The notes beneath the pieces were generated by a model, which was not told the DNA's origin, ran no database searches, and saw only the letters and a list, made by a program, of their open reading frames with translations. DNA of 64,000 bases from an uncultured Caldilineaceae bacterium (GTDB lineage: Bacteria > Chloroflexota > Anaerolineae > Caldilineales > Caldilineaceae). Position 1 is the stretch's first letter; every line of letters begins with the position of its first letter. A program made the position numbers and the translations under genes. Where the stretch lies: assembly GCA_951813625.1 (NCBI GenBank), contig CATOTS010000018.1, positions 1 through 64,000 of the forward strand, written 5' to 3'. Positions 10,784 through 18,845 of this stretch are shown in pieces.

Positions 10784-11770
10784 TCAATCGACGCGATACA
10801 GCGGCTCCAGCCCCGCCGCAACCCGCTCGATGTTTTCCGCGCCGGCCCCGGCGCGGTTGCGCGACGTGCCGTCGGTAACGCCGGCGATGTGCGGGGTCTT
10901 CACCACGTTCGGCATGCTGAAGATCGGCTCCTCCAGGTCCGGCGGCTCCTGCGAAAAAGTGTCCAGGCCGGCACCGGCCAGGCGGCCCTCCGCCAGCGCC
11001 TCGCTCAGCGCCTCTTCGTCAACCAGCTCCCCGCGCGCGACATTGATCAACAGCGCGGTCGGCTTCAACAAGCCCAGCCGCCGCGCGTCGATGATGTGTC
11101 GCGTCTGCGCGGTCAGATGCAAATGCACAGACAGTACGTCGCAGGCGGCGATGACCCGGTCCAGCTCGTCCGGTTTGCCAACAAACTCCAGGTTGAAGCG
11201 ACCTGTCTCCTCCTCTGACACATCCCGAATATCGATCGCCGAAATCCTCATACCGAACGAGGACGCCCGCCGCGCCAGCTCCTGACCGCTCGCACCGAAT
11301 CCGACAATCGCCAGCGACAGCCCATCAAGCGTCAGCCCCATCGGTCGGTAGAAGACTCCCTGCCCAAAGTTGGCTTGGGTCTCGGCGTACTGTCGCGTCA
11401 GCATCAGGATGTACATCATGGCGCACTCCGCCAGCGCCACGCTGCTGAACTGACCGGGACAGTTCGCCACCGCGATGCCTCGCGCCCGCCAGTACTCCAG
11501 GTCAAAATGATCGATCCCTGTGCCCTGAATCTGCCATAGGCGCACATGTCCAGCCGCGGCATCGGCCATCTCCTTTGTGTCCGTCGAGCCGCCGAGGTCC
11601 AGCACCACGTCGACGCCTTCGAACTGCGGCGCCAGCGGCTCGCTGGCATCGTAAATCCGCAGGTCGTGACGGTCATCAATGGCGGCCTCCAAATCTTTCT
11701 GCCACGGTCTGGTCATCTCCGGCCCGGTGTAATGGGGCAGAAACAGAATTCTCAATCGGTCGCTCATCAT
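10784..11770 (-). CDS. D-2-hydroxyacid dehydrogenase (NAD)
   Basis: A 328-residue 2-hydroxyacid dehydrogenase that oxidises D-2-hydroxyacids or reduces 2-ketoacids. The NAD-binding motif GFGASGQELA lies mid-protein. The catalytic Arg is in NVARGELVDE and the catalytic His in TPHIAGVT near the C-terminus. It is a paralogue of the gene at 51465-52436, sharing the N-terminal LFLP and APQFEG segments and the TPHxAGVT end. It is the last gene of the leftward sugar cluster, so it probably handles a sugar-acid-derived hydroxyacid. Confidence 0.88.
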   Translation of the reverse strand: MMSDRLRILFLPHYTGPEMTRPWQKDLEAAIDDRHDLRIYDASEPLAPQFEGVDVVLDLGGSTDTKEMADAAAGHVRLWQIQGTGIDHFDLEYWRARGIAVANCPGQFSSVALAECAMMYILMLTRQYAETQANFGQGVFYRPMGLTLDGLSLAIVGFGASGQELARRASSFGMRISAIDIRDVSEEETGRFNLEFVGKPDELDRVIAACDVLSVHLHLTAQTRHIIDARRLGLLKPTALLINVARGELVDEEALSEALAEGRLAGAGLDTFSQEPPDLEEPIFSMPNVVKTPHIAGVTDGTSRNRAGAGAENIERVAAGLEPLYRVD

Positions 11771-11832
11771 TTCTCCTTGTTCCTTGGGCAGAGCGTGAGG
11801 TGGCGGTCAATGCAGCTACGAATTAGTCCCTT

Positions 11833-12684
11833 CTAACTACTGTTGCTAGGCGCCTCGCCGCCGAAGGCAGCAATCAGATGCCGCTGCACGACGAATGCGC
11901 CCGCGATCATAGGCAGCATCAGAATACTGGCCCAGGCCGAGAGCGGGCCCCAATCGGCCAGTGCCTCCTCGCCACCGGCGTAGCGGGCAAATCCCATGAT
12001 CGCAAGCGGCGCGCCGCCCCCGCTGCCGATAATGACCGGTATGATGAACTGGTTCCAGGAGAACAGCGCTGCCAGAATCGTGGCCGCGCCGACACTGGGC
12101 GCGGCAAGGGGGAGATTGACTCTTAAGAAGGCGGTGAACGGTGTCCCGCCGTCGATCAGGACCGCCTCATCCAGCTCGCGTGGGATCTGGGTGAACGCGG
12201 CCCACAGCACGAGAATGACGAACGGCAGCGTCGCCAGCTGGTACGCGATCATCAGGCCGTAAAATGAGCCGGTCAAACGGAGCGAGCGGAACGCGATCAG
12301 GAGCGGAATCAGCAGAACGATCACTGGAATAAATCGTGTCGACATTACGATTCCACCCAGTCCGACCGACACGATGCCCCCCGAGCGCGCCAGGTAGTAG
12401 GCTGCCGGCGCGCCGATCAGGAGCGACAGAATCGTCGCGCCCAGCGTAACTATCACGCTCGAACGCAAACCGGGCAACAGGCTGCCCTGTTCGATCACGA
12501 TGCGGTAGTTCTCCAGCGTCGGCGTGAACAGCAACTTGGGCGGAACCGTCGCAATGTCGGTCGCGAATTTGAACGAGGACAGAAACGTCCACACGATCGG
12601 TGTGACCGTCAGGATGAGCGTGATCGCGATAAAAGCGTACGAGACTACGTCCGCGATCCAGGCGCGCGGGTCTCTGCTGTGCAT
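11833..12684 (-). CDS. Carbohydrate ABC transporter permease, MalG/UgpE type
   Basis: A 283-residue inner-membrane permease with about six hydrophobic segments. The EAA loop (ELDEAVLIDGGTP, followed by LPLAAPS), which docks the ATPase, identifies the binding-protein-dependent family. The first base of its ATG is also the last base of the stop codon of the partner permease upstream, so the two are translationally coupled. It is part of the importer with the binding protein at 18846-20366. No ATPase gene lies in this cluster, so a shared MsmK/UgpC-type ATPase encoded elsewhere is expected. Confidence 0.9.
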   Translation of the reverse strand: MHSRDPRAWIADVVSYAFIAITLILTVTPIVWTFLSSFKFATDIATVPPKLLFTPTLENYRIVIEQGSLLPGLRSSVIVTLGATILSLLIGAPAAYYLARSGGIVSVGLGGIVMSTRFIPVIVLLIPLLIAFRSLRLTGSFYGLMIAYQLATLPFVILVLWAAFTQIPRELDEAVLIDGGTPFTAFLRVNLPLAAPSVGAATILAALFSWNQFIIPVIIGSGGGAPLAIMGFARYAGGEEALADWGPLSAWASILMLPMIAGAFVVQRHLIAAFGGEAPSNSS

Positions 12685-13583
12685 TATGTCTCCACCAGCC
12701 GTTCCTCGGGGCGGCCGCTCAGCGCCAGAATGATCAACCCCAGGACCACCAGCACCAGGGTAACGACCACTGCCATTGCGCTGGCATAGCCGAGATTGGT
12801 GTGCTGCGAAAACATCTTGTAGATGTAGATGCTGACCAGGTTCGTTGCGTTGGCCGGTCCTCCTCCGGTCAACATGAAAACCAGGTCGAACTGCCGGAAG
12901 GCGAAGGTAAGTTGAAACAGGACGACCGTGAACAGCTGCGGTTTGATCAACGGGACCAGGATGAATCTGACCTCGTCCAACGCCGACGCACCTTCGATCT
13001 TTGCAGCTTCAAACGGTTCGGGCGGAACGCGCCGGATGCCGGCGTCCAGGATCAGGACAGCCAGCGGCACGCGTAGCCAGGCTTCGGTCAGCACAACCGC
13101 CATCAGCGCCGTGTTCGTATCCACCAGCCAGCCCAGCGGGGAAAGGCCGGCCAGCGAAAGCACGTAGTTCGCCAGGCCGTAGGCCGGATCCCAGATAAAA
13201 ACGCGAAACACGCCGCCAATCACGGCCGGCGCGATGATGGCCGAGCAGGTGAGAACGGTGAGGATGATCGGCTTGCCGCGAATCAACTCCCTGCCGCGCC
13301 GCCTGCGGTTGAGCACGTAGGCGATCAGAAATCCCCAGACAACGACGATCAGGATGCTGGCGAGCGTGTAGACCGTTGTGGTTATAAGGGAGTCCAGCAG
13401 CGTCTTGTCCGTCAGGGCGCGGGCGTAGTTTTCCAGCCCGTTGAACCCGATCAGGTCGGGCCGCGTGAATAGCCACTTGAAGAAGCTGACCCGGATCGCA
13501 AAATAGACCGGATAGACATAGACGATGGCGAGAACGACGACCAGGGGCGCCACAAAATAGAGCGGCTGCTTCTGCTTGGACAC
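12684..13583 (-). CDS. Sugar ABC transporter permease, MalF/UgpA type
   Basis: Inner-membrane permease of about 299 residues with six hydrophobic segments and the EAA loop EAAKIEGASALDE. The frame is open to 13628, but GTG at 13583 follows GGAGGA and gives a short hydrophilic start (SKQKQ) before the first membrane helix, as in the family. It overlaps the MalG-type partner by one base and belongs to the same sugar importer. Confidence 0.9.
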   Translation of the reverse strand: MSKQKQPLYFVAPLVVVLAIVYVYPVYFAIRVSFFKWLFTRPDLIGFNGLENYARALTDKTLLDSLITTTVYTLASILIVVVWGFLIAYVLNRRRRGRELIRGKPIILTVLTCSAIIAPAVIGGVFRVFIWDPAYGLANYVLSLAGLSPLGWLVDTNTALMAVVLTEAWLRVPLAVLILDAGIRRVPPEPFEAAKIEGASALDEVRFILVPLIKPQLFTVVLFQLTFAFRQFDLVFMLTGGGPANATNLVSIYIYKMFSQHTNLGYASAMAVVVTLVLVVLGLIILALSGRPEERLVET

Positions 13584-13655
13584 GCGTTCCTCCAATTGCG
13601 GATGAGAGTGGTCGGCGCTGCAGACCACCCATCACGCTTCACGGGCCTATGCAGT

Positions 13656-14771
13656 TCAGGGGATGACGACCGCTTTGAGTGCCTCCAGCCGCCGGCTCGT
13701 CTCCAAGCCCTCGCGCACGCCCTCCAGATCAAAGCGGTGTGTGATCATCTCGGAGAAGGGCACCGTTTTGTGGAAGGAGCGCATGACCTCAAGCACCGTG
13801 CCAAACGTAGCCGGCGGCAGCGTCCACGAACCGTGGATGTTCAGGTGCTTGTAACAGAGCAGACTGGGGTCGAACTCGATCGTGCCCTGCCGTGTAAAGG
13901 AGCCGACCTCGACGATCGTGCCGCCGCGCCTTGCCAGCTCCAGCGCTTCGCCAAAGGCCTGCGGAATGCCCGCCGCCTCGATGACAACATCCGCGCCCAG
14001 TTGATGCGGGGTCAGCGCCCTCACAGCCTCCAGCCGCTCCGCCGGGTCGGTCACGTCGTCGATATTGATCACATGGTCCGCGCCGAGCCGTTTGCAGATT
14101 TCAAGACGCCCCTGCGGCGCGCCGATCACGATCACCTGTGTCGCGCCCGACAGTTTCGCCAGCGCAGCCGCGCTTGCGCCGATCGCGCCCGCGCCCTGCA
14201 CCACGACCGTCTGCCCCAGCCCAAGGCCGTCCAGCCGGTCCGGCGTCCCCGGCCGGTGCGCCCGCTGCACCGCGGCCAGGGCGATCGCAATCGGGTCCAC
14301 CAGCACCGCGACCTCGGTCGGCACCTCGTCGGGCACGCGGTAGATCAACCCATCTCCCTTGATGTAGAAACGCTCCGCGAACGCGCCCATCCCCTCTTCG
14401 CCGGGATCATCGAACACGCCGCCCATGCACAGCCAGGGCGCCAGCAGCGTGCGGCAGGCGTAACACTGTCCGCAGTTGAGATTGATATAGACGACCCGGT
14501 CGCCGAGGCCGATGCTGTTTCCCAGGTGGTCGACCGTCGGGAAGCGGCTGCCCTTCTCGACGATCGTGCCCACATACTCATGGCCGAGCACATAGGGCAT
14601 CTTCATCGGCAGGGGGAACGATTCCGGCGTATAAAAGAGATGCACGTCGGTGCCGCAAATGCCGCACATCTCAATATTGATGACGGCGTCTTTCTCCTTC
14701 GGCTGCGGGACCGGGCGCATCTGCACCTCGATATGCTGCGGGCGGGTAACCACTGCGGCCTTCATCGTCAT
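13656..14771 (-). CDS. Zinc-dependent alcohol/polyol dehydrogenase (MDR family)
   Basis: A 371-residue medium-chain dehydrogenase. Visible are the catalytic-zinc segment CGICGTDVH, the GHEYVG motif, a four-cysteine structural-zinc cluster (CGQCYAC plus a later Cys) and a Rossmann motif GAGAIGASAAA. The frame extends further upstream, but ATG at 14771 follows AAGGAG and begins in the family's normal way. Relatives are threonine, sorbitol and L-idonate dehydrogenases. The cluster suggests oxidation of an imported sugar or polyol. Confidence 0.88.
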   Translation of the reverse strand: MTMKAAVVTRPQHIEVQMRPVPQPKEKDAVINIEMCGICGTDVHLFYTPESFPLPMKMPYVLGHEYVGTIVEKGSRFPTVDHLGNSIGLGDRVVYINLNCGQCYACRTLLAPWLCMGGVFDDPGEEGMGAFAERFYIKGDGLIYRVPDEVPTEVAVLVDPIAIALAAVQRAHRPGTPDRLDGLGLGQTVVVQGAGAIGASAAALAKLSGATQVIVIGAPQGRLEICKRLGADHVINIDDVTDPAERLEAVRALTPHQLGADVVIEAAGIPQAFGEALELARRGGTIVEVGSFTRQGTIEFDPSLLCYKHLNIHGSWTLPPATFGTVLEVMRSFHKTVPFSEMITHRFDLEGVREGLETSRRLEALKAVVIP

Positions 14772-14872
14772 CTTGACCTCTCCTTGTCTGAGTCTGCCTT
14801 CATATCGTCTACCCGCTTCTCCTGAATTCGACACCGGTCGCACTTCAGCGGGCGGCCCGCCCACAACTGCGC

Positions 14873-15757
14873 TCAACCACCGTACGCGTAAGCCGGCGCC
14901 CCGCGCACATCCACCTTCACCCGCAGCAGTGAACCGGCCAGAGGCTGCTCGCGCAGCGCCTGCTCATCCATCAGAAAGCGGCACGAGGTGATGTAGAGCT
15001 CATCCAGGTTTTCGCCGCCGAACCAGCAGGAGGTAATCTGCTCGACCGGCAAGAGCACCGTCTCAAGCAGCGCGCCGCTCTGCGGATCGTAGCGCCGCAC
15101 GCCCCATCCCCCGAAAACGGCAATCCAGACCATGCCCTCCTCGTCGATTGTCATGCCGTCAAAGTGCCCCGGCCCGTCGTTTTCTATGACGACGCGCTCG
15201 TTCCTGATGTCGCCGCTCTCCAGGTCGTAGTCCCAAGCCCTCACATTGCCGCGCGCCGTGTCGATGTAGTACATCATGCGGTTGTCGAGGCTCCAGACGA
15301 TGCCGTTAGCGATCGTAACCGGCTCGACCTTGCGCGACACCGAGTGGTCGGTCTCCAGGCAGTAGAGCGCGCCGCGGTCCGCCTCACCGTTGAACTCCAT
15401 CGTGCCGGCCCAGAAGCGTCCGCCGGGATCGCATTTGCCGTCGTTGAAGCGGTTGGCGGGAATATCACGCTCCGGGTCGGCGATCGGCGTCAGCTTCTCG
15501 GTCTCCAGGTCCAACGCGGAAAAGCCGTTGTGCAGCGCCACCATCACGCCGCCGCTGGCCCTCGGCACCACAGTACCGACCGTCTGGCCGACGTCAATGG
15601 CGCGGTTGTGCCCCGTCTTCGGGTCGAACACGTACAACTGGCTCCCGAGGATATCCAGCCAGTAAAGCACGCCCTTGTCCGCGTCCCAGATCGCCCCTTC
15701 GCCCACAATCGCCTCAACGCGTACCGCAACCTCCGGCTCAACACGTCTCTCTTTCAC
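14873..15757 (-). CDS. SMP-30/gluconolactonase/LRE family lactonase
   Basis: A 294-residue six-bladed propeller lactonase that hydrolyses aldonolactones to sugar acids. Characteristic segments are GEGAIWD at the N-terminus (metal-binding Glu), RFNDGKCDPGGRFWAGTM in the middle and the HFDGMTIDEEG strand with its metal-ligand Asp. The start is GTG at 15757 with AGGAGA six bases upstream, which lies over the end of the frameshifted HEPN gene. It would act after the neighbouring sugar dehydrogenases. Confidence 0.9.
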   Translation of the reverse strand: MKERRVEPEVAVRVEAIVGEGAIWDADKGVLYWLDILGSQLYVFDPKTGHNRAIDVGQTVGTVVPRASGGVMVALHNGFSALDLETEKLTPIADPERDIPANRFNDGKCDPGGRFWAGTMEFNGEADRGALYCLETDHSVSRKVEPVTIANGIVWSLDNRMMYYIDTARGNVRAWDYDLESGDIRNERVVIENDGPGHFDGMTIDEEGMVWIAVFGGWGVRRYDPQSGALLETVLLPVEQITSCWFGGENLDELYITSCRFLMDEQALREQPLAGSLLRVKVDVRGAPAYAYGG

Positions 15758-15760
15758 TTG

Positions 15761-16215
15761 TCATCTCCTGGATCCAAGATCCTGTAGTTTCGCCTGACTC
15801 TGCACTCGAAAAATCCATAATTCCGGCGGCAAGCGTTCCTGTACGAATACCCAAACTTCTTGGGCCAATGCCAGTGCCTCTTGTGCTTCCTCTTCCGTCA
15901 ACCCTGGCAGTTCGCCCGGATAGCGAATCGCGACTGCATAGGTGTCAACGCAATCGCTGCACGGCGGAGTGTGTTGAAGGATGTATCAAATGGCAAACAC
16001 ATTGCAAGCAAAGCAACAAGCGAATGCGTTCTCTCGATCGGTTCATCGTGCCAGGTCAGAAATGCTTTCAGGGCTTTTTCGCTTGCTTGCTGACTATGAA
16101 AACCGGCTGCGTCGCACAACGGCTCAGGTCGCGCCAGCAACCACTCGGCCGATTCGAGATCATGCCGCCCCTTGAGCAGCCAAGCTCGAACCGCGTCGGC
16201 CTCGGCTTCATCCAT
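15761..16215 (-). pseudogene. HEPN-domain gene with a frameshift (partner of MNT nucleotidyltransferase)
   Basis: The first 92 or so codons encode a typical COG2250 HEPN domain (QQASEKALKAFLTWH, then ERTHSLVALL). Near 15940 the frame shifts and the open frame ends early at 15898. Reading one base over restores the family's C-terminal part (YAVAIRYPGELP, then a helix EEEAQEALALAQEVW) down to a stop at 15761-15763. One missing base in ACACCTAT explains it. The start overlaps the MNT stop by 8 bases. Either the HEPN toxin-like half is broken or this is a sequencing error. Confidence 0.82.
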
Positions 16216-16528
16216 AGAGCAGCTTACCTTCAGCCCTTACCCTGGATGGCAACGAAGATTTCACCTGACAGCCGCGCTGAAACTCGGCCCTCGTCAGAAC
16301 AATTACATCAACCGGGGTCGTTAAGCCCCATAGAAGATCGTACGAGAGCGATTCGCGCTTGTGGCGAGGCAAATCAGAGTCCGGCAGGACAAGCAACAGG
16401 TCAATGTCGCTTCCCGGATCGGTCTGCCCACGGGCCTGCGAGCCAAACAGATAGATACTGTCCGGCTCCATCCCCCGTACCAGCCGGTCTACAATTTCCT
16501 TCAATGTCTCCGACTGTATTTCGGACAT
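16208..16528 (-). CDS. MNT-type minimal nucleotidyltransferase (HEPN/MNT pair)
   Basis: A 106-residue nucleotidyltransferase of the MNT/KNT-like family with the signature GSQARG followed by SDIDLLLV (about residues 28-47), giving the metal-binding D-x-D pair. Such proteins pair with HEPN proteins in toxin-antitoxin modules, where the nucleotidyltransferase modifies and neutralises HEPN. Here the two genes overlap by 8 bases in the usual MNT-HEPN order. The pair sits inside an otherwise metabolic cluster, next to a dispersed repeat, which suggests insertion. Confidence 0.87.
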   Translation of the reverse strand: MSEIQSETLKEIVDRLVRGMEPDSIYLFGSQARGQTDPGSDIDLLLVLPDSDLPRHKRESLSYDLLWGLTTPVDVIVLTRAEFQRGCQVKSSLPSRVRAEGKLLYG

Positions 16529-16534
16529 CAGTGA

Positions 16535-16837
16535 CTACTCAGCTGCAATCAGTCTGCGACCCCGAATGAGGCGAGCGAAACTGTTTTCTCTCTCCTCACT
16601 CCTTTTAGCTCTCTCCTTGCTTTTTGGACGGTCGGGCCTGCGGCCCTCCCTTGTGCGGGGGGACTCCCCCCGCAACGCCCCCCTCCAAAACCATCGCTCA
16701 CCGAAGGTACGTCGTCATTCCTGCAGTGCGGCTTTTCCAACGTGGTGGCGGCCAACCGAATACGCAATCAGATAATCTGAAGGGCGGCGGGGATGAAGCA
16801 CTGGTCGAGACAGACCTGTATGGGGCTTAAATGTTAC
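16535..16837 (+). repeat. 300-bp dispersed repeat, copy A
   Basis: This stretch matches 53382-53687 almost base for base (roughly 85-90% by eye) from CTACTCAG to GTTAC. Its core (16654-16674) is a perfect hairpin with a 9-bp stem and 3-nt loop (ACT). A short core copy is at 20693-20755. A 70-codon frame begins identically in A and B but is then shifted between them, so the repeat is not protein-coding. It fills the gap between the MNT gene and the DUF4432 gene. Confidence 0.88.
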
Positions 16838-16895
16838 GGACATCATTGTGCGCTACGCGCTTAGGCGGAAAGGAAACGGTTCCTCGCTGTTGACT

Positions 16896-18041
16896 TCAAT
16901 TTACGCCTCTACGGACAGCCGCGATTTGCTCTTCAACTGCCTGAAACTCGGCCTCCGTCTCCAACACGCCGACCTCCAACTCGTAAGTTACAGTTTCAGC
17001 CGGTTCGAGTACCTTCAACCGGCCCTGTGCCCGCTCCGCCGCCCTGCCGCCCTGCCGGCAGTTCCCCGGCTCCAGGCCGACGACGTAAGATTGCTGCTCC
17101 AGCACCTTCCACAGCGTGAATTCGGGCAGCGTCCTGCCGCTGTACTTCAGGTACAGACCGATGCCGTCACCCTGTGGAAACCCGCGGTTCAGCAGCGCCA
17201 CGGTTACGTCGCCGTTCTCGTCCGCCCCCATCACGAGATTGTATACGCGATTGACATACTGCGGCTTCTGCGGCGTGCCGAAGCGATGATAGCGCTCGAT
17301 CTCCTCCGTCGACGCCTCATGGATCGCCCGGCTCATCTCCGCGCCCAGCATCTGGTCCCAGGTGATATCCCAGGGGATAACAGCGCGCGCCGGCGCAACC
17401 AGCTCCGTCTCCGCGTCCAGCAGCGGAAAGCCGAAATTCATGTGGTAGACCAGCATATGCGCGGCCGGCGCAAAGCCCAGGTTCTCCACCGTGTCCCGGA
17501 TGTGCAGCGCCTTCTCGCCCATCCTGCACCACACCTTGCGCGTCAGACTCAGGTTTTCCCCCAGCGGAACGCTCTCGCGCACTCTCCCCTGCGCCCACAT
17601 TACATAGTCGTCGCCGTCCCAGTAGCCGTCCGACATGACGTTGCGCGCCGGGATGTAACTCGCCCTGCCGTGCAGCGAAAACTCCTGCCCCTCGTCCACG
17701 CTGGCATGTCCCGCCGCGGCCAGGCCGCACGTCGCCAGCAGGCCGCCGAAAAAGCCCCTCGACCAACCGGCCGGCGTAAATTCATAGTACCAGGGTCCCA
17801 CTTCCCCCGTCGACGAGCGCCAGGCGAGTGGAATCTCTTTGAACTCCAGCCGCGCAATGTCCATGCCGCGCGCCGGCAACACCGTAAAGTCGAGGCCGGA
17901 CCCGCTGCTGAAGTCGATCGCGGCGACGCCGGCCTCGCTGCCCTCGCGCAGCTCGACGCTGCGCACGCCGCCAATCTGCGAGATATCCCCCACCCGCTGC
18001 AGAATCTCCTGCTTGCTGAACTGTCTTCCCCAGAGTTCCAC
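16896..18041 (-). CDS. Aldose 1-epimerase family protein (DUF4432)
   Basis: A 381-residue galactose-mutarotase-like beta-sandwich protein. Recognisable segments are FTVLPARGMDIARLE near residue 60, SLHGRASYIPA (about 142-152), the His-containing HMLVYHMNFGFPLLD and a C-terminal GLEPGNC. DUF4432 members bind sugars and are presumed to epimerise or mutarotate aldoses. It ends 25 bases after the adjacent SDR and belongs to the leftward sugar cluster. Substrate unknown. Confidence 0.85.
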   Translation of the reverse strand: MELWGRQFSKQEILQRVGDISQIGGVRSVELREGSEAGVAAIDFSSGSGLDFTVLPARGMDIARLEFKEIPLAWRSSTGEVGPWYYEFTPAGWSRGFFGGLLATCGLAAAGHASVDEGQEFSLHGRASYIPARNVMSDGYWDGDDYVMWAQGRVRESVPLGENLSLTRKVWCRMGEKALHIRDTVENLGFAPAAHMLVYHMNFGFPLLDAETELVAPARAVIPWDITWDQMLGAEMSRAIHEASTEEIERYHRFGTPQKPQYVNRVYNLVMGADENGDVTVALLNRGFPQGDGIGLYLKYSGRTLPEFTLWKVLEQQSYVVGLEPGNCRQGGRAAERAQGRLKVLEPAETVTYELEVGVLETEAEFQAVEEQIAAVRRGVN

Positions 18042-18065
18042 CTGAATTCCCTCGGTTGTTGCCGG

Positions 18066-18845
18066 TCAGTCAGGACTGAAGCCGGCCATCGCGTGCAGAC
18101 CGCCGTCGGCCACCACCGCCGCGCCGACGATAAAGCGTGCGGCGTCTGACGCCAGGTAGGCGATCACATCCGCGATCTCTCTGCCGTCCGAAAATCGCCC
18201 AATGCGCGTCTGCTTTTTCAGTGCGGCTTCGTCGAATGGCAGGTCATGCTCATCGAAGTAGGTGCGCGCCATCGGCGTGTCAACTGCGCCGGGCAGGACC
18301 GCATTGACGCGAATTCCTTGCGGCAGCAGGTCGAGCGCCATCCCCCGCGTCAGTCCAACAACACCGGCCTTGGACGCGGCGTACACTGCGAATCCCGCCA
18401 TCGTGACCTGCGCATTGAGCGACGCCACATTTACGATGCAGCCACCGCGCCGCCTCAGCTGCGGAATCGCGTACTTGCTGACCAAGAAGACGCCCTTCAG
18501 GTTCGTGCCGTGCATCTGCTCCCATTCGTCTTCGCTCGTCTCTTCCACGCTCTTGCCGACAATCTGCATGCCGGCGTTGTTGACCAGCACGTCGAGGCCG
18601 TCGAAATCGGACGCGACCGCAGCGCACATGCGCCGCACCTGCTCTGCGTTGGAGACATTACACTCGATGAAAGTGGCGCTGCCGCCGGCCTCCTCGGTCG
18701 CCGAGACAGTGGCGCGCCCGTTCGGCGCGTTGCGGTCGGCCACGATCACGGTTGCGCCTTCTTTAGCGAAGAGCAAAGCGGTGGCGCGGCCGATGCCCGC
18801 GCCACCGCCCGTGACAAGGACGTGCTTGTCTTGGAAACGCACCAA
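18066..18845 (-). CDS. Short-chain dehydrogenase/reductase (SDR)
   Basis: A 259-residue classical SDR with TGGGAGIGRA (NAD(P) binding, about 11-20), NNAG and the catalytic Tyr-x3-Lys in YAASK. Asp in IVADRN after strand 2 suggests NAD preference. Its ATG starts immediately after the stop of the sugar-binding protein gene (no gap), so the two are surely co-expressed. It probably oxidises the imported sugar before the lactonase step. Confidence 0.9.
   Translation of the reverse strand: MVRFQDKHVLVTGGGAGIGRATALLFAKEGATVIVADRNAPNGRATVSATEEAGGSATFIECNVSNAEQVRRMCAAVASDFDGLDVLVNNAGMQIVGKSVEETSEDEWEQMHGTNLKGVFLVSKYAIPQLRRRGGCIVNVASLNAQVTMAGFAVYAASKAGVVGLTRGMALDLLPQGIRVNAVLPGAVDTPMARTYFDEHDLPFDEAALKKQTRIGRFSDGREIADVIAYLASDAARFIVGAAVVADGGLHAMAGFSPD

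Noticed and set aside
13596..14825. A 409-codon rightward open frame
   Set aside because: It is antisense to the zinc dehydrogenase, which has all its metal and cofactor motifs.
15868..16569. A 233-codon rightward frame over the MNT/HEPN pair
   Set aside because: It is antisense to the MNT nucleotidyltransferase and HEPN sequences, both of which have clear family motifs.
16566..16775. A 69-codon frame with a signal-like start, similar to the start of a frame at 53413
   Set aside because: The two frames share only the first 14 or so residues and then diverge by frameshift inside the 300-bp repeat, so the similarity is DNA-level, not protein-level.
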